A stretch of DNA of 7,496 nt from assembly GCA_031263385.1 (NCBI GenBank), contig JAISFX010000116.1:1-7496 (forward strand), read 5' to 3'. The notes beneath the pieces are model-generated. The model saw only the letters and a program-made list of their open reading frames with translations, did not search any database and was not told where the DNA came from. The position numbers and the translations under genes are program-made. This stretch comes from Lactobacillus sp. (GTDB lineage: Bacteria; Pseudomonadota; Alphaproteobacteria; RF32; CAG-239). Every line of letters begins with the position of its first letter. Position 1 is the stretch's first letter. This document shows, one piece after another, positions 1 to 5,981 of the stretch.

Positions 1-1731
1 TTTTTATGGAAGTATTTATCACGTCAAAGAACTTTGTTTTTGATTGTTGTTCTGCTTGTCATCGGCGGAGAATTTTTTATAAGGCTTTCATTGTATTATG
101 TCTCTCAAATTGTTGAGACCATTTCTCTATCAGATGACAGAGACATCCTGTTCAACAGCGCAATATTGCTCTCGTTAATGGCCACGGGGGCGTATCTGCT
201 CCACAGACTTTGTTATGAAATCACAACCTTTGTTGAGGCTCGCTTTTTACCTCATTATGCATATTTCATCTCAAAGGACTTATTCTCTCATGTCCACAAA
301 CACTCAACATCGTTTTTTGCAGAGGAAATGGCAGGCAATGTAGCTGCCAAAATCCAAACCATAATCATGAACAGTTATCAGATATACTATAATATCTTAT
401 GGGGTTTCATATATCCGGCTATTGGCTTAACTATAACCTTCACATTTATTGCTCAGGCAAGTTTCAGCCTTTCGGTAATAATGCTTTTGATGAGCATTTT
501 ATACATTTTTGTAATCTGCAAACTTACCAAACGCTTGGCAGTTTATTCTGAAAAAAGATCCAAAGCCTCATCAGAATCAGAAGGCATCTTGGTAGACAGC
601 ATTTCAAATGCATCTTTGGTTAAAAGCTTCAGCAACTATTTTGTTGAGAAAAAACGCTATCTAACAGCCCGTAAAGCCTATGTAAATGCTGACCGCCTAG
701 AGACCATAAAATATGCTTGGTTCTTTGTGTGGCAAGGTCTTTTCCAGTCGCTTATTCAGATAACATTTTTTATTATTCCTGTTTGGTATTGGTACAAGAG
801 CTATATTGATATCGCTCAGTTTGTTTTGATTCAATCATTAATCACCATGGTTGTTGGATTAAAACATCATTTCTCTCAAAATCTGACCAATTTCTTTAAG
901 CTCTATGGCGGCATCAATGATGGCTTGCGCCTCATAACCAAAACTTATGATGTTGTAGATTCTCCCAAAGCCAAGGATATAAAAATGAAAAAAGGCAAGA
1001 TAGATTTTGATAACATAACCTATCACTATAAAGGTGCTGAGCCGCTTTTCAAAGACTTCAGCCTCAACATAAAAGCCGGAGAAAAAATCGGCCTCGTCGG
1101 GCACTCTGGCTCAGGCAAATCAACCCTTGTCAAGATTCTATCTCGTTATTATAACATCCAAAAAGGCAAGATTTTAATTGATGAACAAAACATCAGCAAG
1201 GTTACTCAGTCCAGCCTGCGTAAAAACATAGCCTTAATCCCGCAGGACCCAAGCTTGTTTAATCGTACCATTATGGAAAACATTCGCTATGGTAATTTGA
1301 CAGCCACCGACAAACAAGTTAAGGATGCCGCAAAGAAGGCCTATATCCATGACTTTATTATGAGCATGCCGCAAGGCTACCAAAGCAAAGTTGGTGAGCG
1401 CGGAGTAATGTTATCTGGCGGGGAAAGACAACGCATTGCCATTGCTAGGGCAATTCTTAAAAACGCACCAATCCTTATTTTAGACGAGGCAACTTCTGCC
1501 TTAGACAGCTCTAGCGAAAAATACATTCAGGACTCTATGCGTGATTTAATGAAAGGCAAAACCGTAATAGCCATTGCTCACCGCTTATCAACCTTAAAAG
1601 AAATGGATAAGATTATCGTAATGGATAAAGGTAAAATAGTAGAGACAGGAACACATGCGACACTTTTGCGCAAAAAAGGCCTCTACCATAAGTTCTACGA
1701 AATGCAGTCCCAAGGTTTTCTGGGATTGTAG
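1..1731 (+). CDS. ABC exporter, fused permease and ATPase (half-transporter), 5' end outside window
   Basis: Inner-membrane ABC half-exporter that presumably works as a dimer, using ATP to move a lipid, drug or peptide outward; the substrate cannot be told. The frame is open to base 1 and reads FLWKYLSRQRT before the first membrane helix, a normal exporter N-terminus, so the true start lies upstream and the TTG at 34 is not needed. Six hydrophobic segments fill about bases 35-900. The ATPase domain follows: Walker A GHSGSGKST (1099-1125), Q-loop LIPQDPSLFN, signature LSGGERQR (from 1411), Walker B ILILDEATSALD (from 1471; D and catalytic E present) and H-loop histidine in IAHRLST (1579-1581). 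All catalytic residues are intact. The C-terminus ends QSQGFLGL, and the DNA encoding this tail is partly repeated downstream. A zinc-ribbon membrane protein follows on the same strand after 93 bases. The family call is firm; the specific role is unknown. Confidence 0.95.
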   Translation, partial: FLWKYLSRQRTLFLIVVLLVIGGEFFIRLSLYYVSQIVETISLSDDRDILFNSAILLSLMATGAYLLHRLCYEITTFVEARFLPHYAYFISKDLFSHVHKHSTSFFAEEMAGNVAAKIQTIIMNSYQIYYNILWGFIYPAIGLTITFTFIAQASFSLSVIMLLMSILYIFVICKLTKRLAVYSEKRSKASSESEGILVDSISNASLVKSFSNYFVEKKRYLTARKAYVNADRLETIKYAWFFVWQGLFQSLIQITFFIIPVWYWYKSYIDIAQFVLIQSLITMVVGLKHHFSQNLTNFFKLYGGINDGLRLITKTYDVVDSPKAKDIKMKKGKIDFDNITYHYKGAEPLFKDFSLNIKAGEKIGLVGHSGSGKSTLVKILSRYYNIQKGKILIDEQNISKVTQSSLRKNIALIPQDPSLFNRTIMENIRYGNLTATDKQVKDAAKKAYIHDFIMSMPQGYQSKVGERGVMLSGGERQRIAIARAILKNAPILILDEATSALDSSSEKYIQDSMRDLMKGKTVIAIAHRLSTLKEMDKIIVMDKGKIVETGTHATLLRKKGLYHKFYEMQSQGFLGL

Positions 1732-1734
1732 GAG
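1703..1734 (+). repeat. Direct repeat copy 1, overlapping the 3' end of the exporter gene
   Basis: The first 19 bases (tgcagtcccaaggttttct) are identical to 1785-1803. The next 13 bases align to 1805-1817 with three A/G transitions after one inserted base. This copy encodes the exporter's last residues QSQGFLGL and its TAG stop, and ends in TAGGAG, which resembles a ribosome binding site but has no start codon after it at usable spacing. Confidence 0.85.
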
Positions 1735-1742
1735 TAAGATAT

Positions 1743-1765
1743 AAAAACTCCTTCTGTGTTTTTTT
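1743..1765 (+). terminator. Weak possible terminator after the exporter gene
   Basis: An A-rich arm AAAAAC (1743-1748) can pair with GTTTTT (1758-1763) across a 9-base loop, with a run of seven T at 1759-1765. A competing stem pairs AGGAGT (1730-1735) with ACTCCT (1747-1752). Both stems are short and A/T-rich, so any termination is probably partial and the next gene may still be read through. The A-rich structure is near-symmetrical and could also act on the minus strand. Confidence 0.3.
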
Positions 1766-1771
1766 AACGCT

Positions 1772-1784
1772 CCCGTCGCACGGG
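1772..1784. other. Short GC-rich hairpin CCCGT-CGC-ACGGG
   Basis: A perfect 5-bp stem with a 3-base loop lies in otherwise A/T-rich intergenic DNA, directly next to repeat copy 2 at 1785. No T-run follows on the plus strand, so it is not a standard terminator there. It may belong to the same inserted or duplicated unit as the repeat. Confidence 0.45.
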
Positions 1785-1817
1785 TGCAGTCCCAAGGTTT
1801 TCTAGGGGTTATAGGGG
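1785..1817 (+). repeat. Direct repeat copy 2, a degenerate duplicate of the exporter gene tail
   Basis: The first 19 bases match 1703-1721 exactly, 82 bases downstream. In the equivalent frame it reads VQSQGFLG, matching the exporter's QSQGFLGL tail, but the frame then runs on through an inserted A. Its distal part (AGGGG at 1813-1817) is the probable ribosome binding site of the gene starting at 1825, so the repeat supplies translation signals to that gene. Confidence 0.85.
1813..1817 (+). promoter_or_regulatory. Ribosome binding site for the GTG-started membrane protein
   Basis: AGGGG lies 7 bases before GTG at 1825. It decides between the overlapping ATG at 1823 (immediately followed by TGA in its own frame, so unusable) and the GTG at 1825 that opens the 148-residue frame. 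Confidence 0.6.
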
Positions 1818-1824
1818 ATAAAAT

Positions 1825-2271
1825 GTGAGTTTGTTTTTAGATGTTATAATCAGCCTTTGTTTGTTCTTAAGCTTTTGCTTGCTTTTATATACAGGCATTA
1901 TGCTTCCTCGTAAATATGCCCGCAAGTTTAATAACAGTATAAACTTCAAATGCACAAAGTGCGAGGCAGTTCATACATATAGCTGTGAAGAAGCCTTAAA
2001 AATTGCCCTAAAGCCACGGAAAGAGGGCATTGCCAAAGACGGAGAACATTGTTACCTATTTGGTCTTGATAAAAGAAGGGTAAAAGTCAGCTACAAATAC
2101 CCATGCGCTACTTGTGGCAAAAAAACATACCAAACCCCGTTGAACAGTTTTTTTAATAAAGAGCAATTCAGAGAAGTCAAATTCGCCGCACTTAAGAACG
2201 TCGGCAAAATATTTCTAATAGCCGCAGTTGCTATATCTGCCGCCTTAATAAAAGGTAATCTTCCTAACTAG
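1825..2271 (+). CDS. Small membrane protein with two CxxC pairs (zinc-ribbon-like), unknown function
   Basis: I do not recognise this 148-residue protein. It has a hydrophobic N-terminal helix (about residues 5-26), a basic stretch (PRKYARK), a soluble middle with C43-x2-C46 and C94-x2-C97, and a second hydrophobic helix near the C-terminus (about 128-143). The two CxxC knuckles 48 residues apart resemble a zinc ribbon, with H50, C54, H75 and C76 as further possible ligands. With positive residues after helix 1, the middle domain is probably cytoplasmic and tethered at both ends (positive-inside rule, inference). The start is GTG with AGGGG 7 bases upstream. It follows the exporter on the same strand and may be co-transcribed, though a weak terminator-like structure lies between. 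Its stop overlaps the end of the converging msbA-like gene by 8 bases. Reality of the gene is likely; function is open. Confidence 0.75.
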   Translation: MSLFLDVIISLCLFLSFCLLLYTGIMLPRKYARKFNNSINFKCTKCEAVHTYSCEEALKIALKPRKEGIAKDGEHCYLFGLDKRRVKVSYKYPCATCGKKTYQTPLNSFFNKEQFREVKFAALKNVGKIFLIAAVAISAALIKGNLPN

Positions 2272-4051
2272 CTTTTTTACCGCTTTCTGGCCTTGTCTTA
2301 AACTGTGCATTATACAGTGCTCTATATGCCCCGTTCTCTACTTCCAGAAGGTTTTCATGCTTTCCTTCTTCAACAATTTCGCCATCATTAAGAACCACGA
2401 TTTTGTCAGCATTTTGAACAGTTGAAAGCCTGTGCGCAATAACAAATACGGTACGGTTTTTCATCAGGTTATCAATAGCTTTCTGAACAATAGCCTCAGC
2501 TTTGTTATCAAGAGCCGAAGTCGCCTCATCCAAAATAACAACAGGTGCGTCTTTAACAAATGCTCTTGCAATAGCCAAGCGCTGTTTCTGCCCGCCTGAC
2601 AAAGAGCATCCTCTTTCGCCAATTTCTGTATCAAGACCATTTTCGAGCCCTGCAACAAACTCGTCCAAATAAGCCATGCTCAATGCTTTTTCAATCTGTG
2701 CATCTGTAGCATCTTCTTTGCCCATCAAGATATTTTCTTTGATAGTGCCTGAGAACAAGAAGTTGTCTTGGAACACTACTGCAATATTTTCTCTAAGAGA
2801 TTCCAGCTTTAAATCTCTCACATCAACACCGTCTATTTTAATGCTGCCTTTATTGACATCATAAAAGCGCGGCAATAGGTTCACGATAGTAGTTTTTCCT
2901 CCGCCGGAGTTTCCGACCAGGGCGATAGTTGTGCCTGCCTTAACTTTTAGGTTAATACCCTTAAGAACAGGAGCCCCTTCGTTATACTCAAACCACACAT
3001 CATTAAATTCGATATCTTTTTTAATCTTATCAAGAGGCTTTGCCCCTCTTTTGTTTTTGATTTTTACAGGTTGCTCAAGCAATGAAAATACACGCTCAAT
3101 CGCAAGGAATGAAAGTTGAACTGCACTAAAGTTTTTACCAATACCTTTTATCGGCCCATAAAGCATAATCAATGCTGTAATGAAAGAAACAAAGTTACCG
3201 GCAGTAATTGTACCGTTAATTATGAGATAGCTTCCGTATCCGATAACCGCAGCAATGCCGATTGATACCACAATATGCATTACCGGTGTAAGCCAAGCTG
3301 TCTTTTGAGTAACTTTCATGCTTAGTTTGAACAACACCTTCAAATAATCTTCAAATCTGCCGAACATTTTCTTTTTGAGGTTGTAAGAAGAAATAGTCTT
3401 GTTACCTGCAAATGTTTCATTATATACAGAATAAACCTTAGAGCCTTCCAAAACGCTTCTTATCACAAAGCTCTTAATTCTTCTTTTTAACTGCGCCAAA
3501 GGTAACAGCGCACATATAAGCACCACAATAGCAATTATTGACAACTGCCAAGAGTTATATATCAAAACAGCAATAAGCGCTAGAGATGAACATAATCTTG
3601 AGACAAACAGCTTTAGGTTATCCAAAAGTCCGGTACAGGCTGCGTCAGCATCAGATGCAAAACGTTGTACTACAGAACCTGATGTTGTTTTATCATAAAA
3701 AGATGTTTCAAAATCGATAAGTTTATTAAACAGGGCTTTTTTCAGGTCATGATTAATTTTAACACCAACCCACGCATTTAAATACGTTGCAAAATAGTTC
3801 AACATACCCTGGAATGTTGTAAAGCCAATTATCAAAAGGGGTATAAACAGCGGAGAATGGTCAGCTTTCCCAGCCAGCACCACATCCATATAAGGCTTCA
3901 AAGCCCATGCTACAACAGCATCGAGCGCCCCAATTGGTATGCTTAACAAAACCGCTAACAAGGCTCTAAACCAATAAGGTTTAACAAACGGCCACATTCT
4001 TTTATAATTTCTTGTAAAATCTACGTTTTGAATACTATCTAAATCTTGCAT
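2264..4051 (-). CDS. msbA: MsbA-like lipid A/phospholipid ABC exporter
   Basis: A 595-residue half-transporter (E. coli MsbA is about 582) in the family that flips lipid A-core or phospholipid across the inner membrane. The N-terminal membrane domain (about 20-320) has six hydrophobic segments and MsbA-like stretches such as SWQLSII, and ALIMLYGPIKGIGKN before AIERVFSLLE. ATPase motifs: A-loop FEYNEG, Walker A GNSGGGKTT (380-388), Q-loop VVFQDNFLFS, signature LSGGQKQR (from 484), Walker B VVILDEATSALD (504-515; D508, E509) and H540. All are intact. The ATG at 4051 is supported by GAAGGTG four bases upstream. It lies 48 bases after a DUF1294 gene on the same strand, probably one operon. Its stop overlaps the converging gene by 8 bases. 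MsbA and other lipid or drug exporters are hard to separate by motif, so the symbol is less sure than the family. Confidence 0.93.
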   Translation of the reverse strand: MQDLDSIQNVDFTRNYKRMWPFVKPYWFRALLAVLLSIPIGALDAVVAWALKPYMDVVLAGKADHSPLFIPLLIIGFTTFQGMLNYFATYLNAWVGVKINHDLKKALFNKLIDFETSFYDKTTSGSVVQRFASDADAACTGLLDNLKLFVSRLCSSLALIAVLIYNSWQLSIIAIVVLICALLPLAQLKRRIKSFVIRSVLEGSKVYSVYNETFAGNKTISSYNLKKKMFGRFEDYLKVLFKLSMKVTQKTAWLTPVMHIVVSIGIAAVIGYGSYLIINGTITAGNFVSFITALIMLYGPIKGIGKNFSAVQLSFLAIERVFSLLEQPVKIKNKRGAKPLDKIKKDIEFNDVWFEYNEGAPVLKGINLKVKAGTTIALVGNSGGGKTTIVNLLPRFYDVNKGSIKIDGVDVRDLKLESLRENIAVVFQDNFLFSGTIKENILMGKEDATDAQIEKALSMAYLDEFVAGLENGLDTEIGERGCSLSGGQKQRLAIARAFVKDAPVVILDEATSALDNKAEAIVQKAIDNLMKNRTVFVIAHRLSTVQNADKIVVLNDGEIVEEGKHENLLEVENGAYRALYNAQFKTRPESGKKAS

Positions 4052-4055
4052 AAAA

Positions 4056-4062
4056 CACCTTC
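4056..4062 (-). promoter_or_regulatory. Ribosome binding site of the msbA-like gene
   Basis: On the minus strand GAAGGTG ends four bases before the ATG at 4051 (about seven from the AAGG core). This is a good Shine-Dalgarno match and fixes the start of the exporter. Confidence 0.65.
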
Positions 4063-4099
4063 AAATTATCTCAATATAATTATTTTTATCACTACTTTA

Positions 4100-4642
4100 C
4101 TAAATTAAACTTAAAAATTTCAGAATACCCAAAACAATAGATGCCTGTAGTATAATTATCAATACAAAAACGCTTTTATACTCTTTTTTATTGCTTTTGT
4201 GGCGCAATATAACCTGCCCTAAGAAAGCACCGAGAATTCCGCCCATAAGCTCCAACTGGTGTAATCTTTTTTCAGATATTCTCCACGCACCTTTTTTGGC
4301 AGCTCTCTTGTCGAGCCAATATGCTATAAATGTCGTAATATTGATGAATACCAGATGGAACACAATCAGCAAAAGAAAGGTTTTCGGCGCAAAAGGGGTA
4401 ACCTTAAACATATTATTTTCGACATAATAAGCCGCCCCGATAACTAAAGCACAGTGCAGCATATAAAGTGGGTTTCTTTGTAAAGGTCTGCAAATTGCCA
4501 AAATACCAAGTAGCACCACAGAAAAAGTTATAATCATTTGTCCCTCATAGTTTAGTTTGGAAACATCTTCAATATAAGCCTCAAAAGCTTGATATTGCTT
4601 GTCGATAGTTTCCCATACCTCTATATAGATTAAAAATAACAA
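4100..4642 (-). CDS. DUF1294 membrane protein
   Basis: An integral inner-membrane protein of unknown biochemical role. The C-terminal half carries the DUF1294 signature: an NITTFIAYWLDK helix end (D111-K112), KKGAWRISE (116-124), LHQLELMGGILGAFLGQ (127-143) and RHKSNKK (147-153). Hydrophobic segments lie at about 37-52, 57-74, 88-108, 131-146 and 158-178, so it has two extra helices before the usual domain. The start is uncertain. The only start codon in the first 35 codons is TTG at 4642, which has no ribosome binding site. The ATG at 4537 has GAGGGA three bases upstream and would give 145 residues beginning at helix 1. The 35 codons in between look codon-like, with an acidic, amphipathic product. 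The gene probably leads the operon with the msbA-like gene, 48 bases downstream, and is divergent from the lipoprotein gene at 4767. A role linked to MsbA is inference from position only. Confidence 0.85.
   Translation of the reverse strand: MLFLIYIEVWETIDKQYQAFEAYIEDVSKLNYEGQMIITFSVVLLGILAICRPLQRNPLYMLHCALVIGAAYYVENNMFKVTPFAPKTFLLLIVFHLVFINITTFIAYWLDKRAAKKGAWRISEKRLHQLELMGGILGAFLGQVILRHKSNKKEYKSVFVLIIILQASIVLGILKFLSLI
4541..4546 (-). promoter_or_regulatory. Candidate ribosome binding site for a shorter DUF1294 start
   Basis: On the minus strand GAGGGA sits three bases before ATG at 4537 (five from its GAGG core). It is the best translation signal in this gene and favours an internal start giving 145 residues, in competition with the unsupported TTG at 4642. 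Confidence 0.45.
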
Positions 4643-4692
4643 AAAAGCAAATATTAAACAAGCTTCAGATTGCTATATTGGGTCTTGATAAG

Positions 4693-4722
4693 TTGAAAAA
4701 AATAAGTGAAAGAGCCTTAAAT
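4693..4722 (+). promoter_or_regulatory. Possible sigma70-type promoter for the lipoprotein operon
   Basis: TTGAAA (4693-4698) is separated by 18 bases from TTAAAT (4717-4722), in the 124-base A/T-rich gap between divergent genes. A start near 4729 would leave a leader of about 38 bases. The -10 is imperfect and such A/T-rich DNA offers alternatives (TTGATA at 4685, TTATAT at 4728), so the exact boxes are uncertain. Confidence 0.35.
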
Positions 4723-4754
4723 ATGTTTTATATTCAAACCATGTATAAATGTGT

Positions 4755-4759
4755 GGGGA
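4755..4759 (+). promoter_or_regulatory. Ribosome binding site of the lipoprotein gene
   Basis: GGGGA lies seven bases before the ATG at 4767. It supports the start that yields a complete lipoprotein signal peptide. Confidence 0.55.
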
Positions 4760-4766
4760 TTAAACC

Positions 4767-5978
4767 ATGAAGAAAATCGTTGTGATGTTAAGTGCTCTGG
4801 CCGTTATTTCTTGCGCCTCTCGAGAGGAAAGGGAGTTCCAGAACAGACAATATATGTTTGGCGATGGCACCAATGTCGTAAATCAGTCACAAGAACCCGT
4901 TGCTCAGTCACCGCAGACAACAGCTACGGCACCTGAAGCAACTACAACAGTTACCCATGCCAGCAACCGTCGCCCGCGCAGAACACCTCCTGCTCGTCAG
5001 CAAACCCCTAAAGAAGATGAAGGCAACACCATTTGGGAATACTTGTTTGGCAAGGATGATAACGTTGAAGCTGCCAGCCAGCCTCAGGTAGAAGAAGATA
5101 GTGATTCTCTCACTTTTTGGGAATATTTGTTTGGCAAGGATGATGACACCCAAACAGCAACCTCCTCACAGCCTAAGGAATACAGAACGGCAAGTTCTCG
5201 CAAGCCCGGCAAACGCGAAGGTTGTGAAAGAGTCCCCCCTCACAGAGCTCATTTGCACACTGACGGAGAATGTATAGACAGCGCACCTGTTGTAACTGTT
5301 GCTTCAGAACCTCTTCCAATGTATGAGATTATTGAGCCTGAGGTTATTGTTGATACTTCTGTAGCTGTGGCAGAATTCCAGCCTGAACCTTTGGCAGCCC
5401 CTGTGCCGGTAGAGGTTTATGCTCAAAGAGATGTTATAGTTTACGATTCTGTTTCTGAACCTGAGCCAATGCGTTATCATCAGGAAGAGCTTTTGGAAAT
5501 CTCAGAAAGACCACGCGATTATAAAAAGTACAGAGAAAGAGATGTTTATATCGTAGATACTCCGCAAGGCACAATTGACCTTTGGGAGGAGACAGTAACC
5601 CCTGAGGTTTATGAGATTGTTGCCACAAGAACTACCAACAAAATGCTTAAAGAAACTGGTTTTATCTATGACCGCAAGCCTGTTCCAACATTATATGTAA
5701 CAGACGTCCAGACAGAAGATGGCGTAGTTGACAATGGTTTCTATTTCTCTAGAAAAGTTACCAGAGACATGTTGGTTGGTTCTAGAACCTTCAAAATGGT
5801 CAGCAATATCTCCGATGCTGATTATCACGTTGAGATAAACGTCAATTCCATAATCATTGACGACGGCTTAGATTATGCCATTCAATATAACCTTAGGTTA
5901 ATAGACAGCCGCAATAATCTAGTAAAAGAATGGTCAGAAGTAATAAAAAGAGTACAAACAGATGGAAGCTGGTGGTAA
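4767..5978 (+). CDS. Lipoprotein with long disordered linker and LpoB-like C-terminal domain
   Basis: This 403-residue protein starts with a lipoprotein signal peptide: MKK, a hydrophobic stretch, and lipobox VISC with C16 as the lipidated residue. A17 at +2 does not give inner-membrane retention under the enteric rule, so the outer membrane is likely. Residues 35-250 are low-complexity and rich in P, E, Q, T and S. They contain two WEYLFGKDD copies (90-98, 118-126) and a Cys/His cluster (C153, H159, H162, H164, C169). Residues about 283-403 look globular, with alternating strands and helices, e.g. TLYVTDVQTED, SRTFKMV, YHVEINVNSIII and IQYNLRLIDSRNNLVKEWSEVI. Lipid anchor, long Pro-rich linker and a C-terminal domain of this strand order match LpoB, the outer-membrane activator of PBP1B. 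This is analogy by architecture, not proven homology. It is translationally coupled to the next gene (3-base gap). Other CsgG/LpoB-fold lipoproteins are alternatives. Confidence 0.8.
   Translation: MKKIVVMLSALAVISCASREEREFQNRQYMFGDGTNVVNQSQEPVAQSPQTTATAPEATTTVTHASNRRPRRTPPARQQTPKEDEGNTIWEYLFGKDDNVEAASQPQVEEDSDSLTFWEYLFGKDDDTQTATSSQPKEYRTASSRKPGKREGCERVPPHRAHLHTDGECIDSAPVVTVASEPLPMYEIIEPEVIVDTSVAVAEFQPEPLAAPVPVEVYAQRDVIVYDSVSEPEPMRYHQEELLEISERPRDYKKYRERDVYIVDTPQGTIDLWEETVTPEVYEIVATRTTNKMLKETGFIYDRKPVPTLYVTDVQTEDGVVDNGFYFSRKVTRDMLVGSRTFKMVSNISDADYHVEINVNSIIIDDGLDYAIQYNLRLIDSRNNLVKEWSEVIKRVQTDGSWW
5032..5060 (+). repeat. Internal coding repeat, copy 1 (WEYLFGKDD)
   Basis: These 29 bases match 5116-5144 with a single C/T difference. 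The copies are 84 bases apart, exactly 28 codons, so the frame is kept. At the protein level W90-D98 equals W118-D126, and both copies are followed by a SQP linker. Confidence 0.9.
5116..5144 (+). repeat. Internal coding repeat, copy 2 (WEYLFGKDD)
   Basis: Second copy of the 29-base unit, 28 of 29 bases identical to 5032-5060. The near-identity includes synonymous positions, with the one change (TAC to TAT) silent, so the duplication is recent or kept by gene conversion. Confidence 0.9.
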
Positions 5979-5981
5979 CAG

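Noticed and set aside
34..36. TTG at 34 as the start of the exporter gene
   Set aside because: The frame is open to base 1 and encodes a typical pre-helix N-terminal stretch (LWKYLSRQRT), so the gene is better read as truncated by the window edge.
2254..2281. GGTAA...TTACC stem near the convergent gene ends as an msbA terminator
   Set aside because: Only five pairs around an 18-base loop with a broken T-run (TTTTATT); too weak to call.
2464..3119. Several short open frames on both strands inside the msbA-like gene
   Set aside because: All lie over intact ATPase motifs of the exporter and have no independent support.
4744..4749. TATAAA as the -10 box of the lipoprotein promoter
   Set aside because: Transcription would begin inside the ribosome binding site at 4755-4759, and there is no -35 match at the right distance.
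4643..4766. A tRNA or small RNA in the gap between divergent genes
   Set aside because: No cloverleaf or strong hairpin is visible; the 124 bases are A/T-rich and contain only promoter-like sequence.
4816..4827. Perfect 12-base palindrome CCTCTCGAGAGG in the lipoprotein gene
   Set aside because: One or two 12-base palindromes are expected by chance in a window this size; it has no spacer or T-run and lies within coding sequence.
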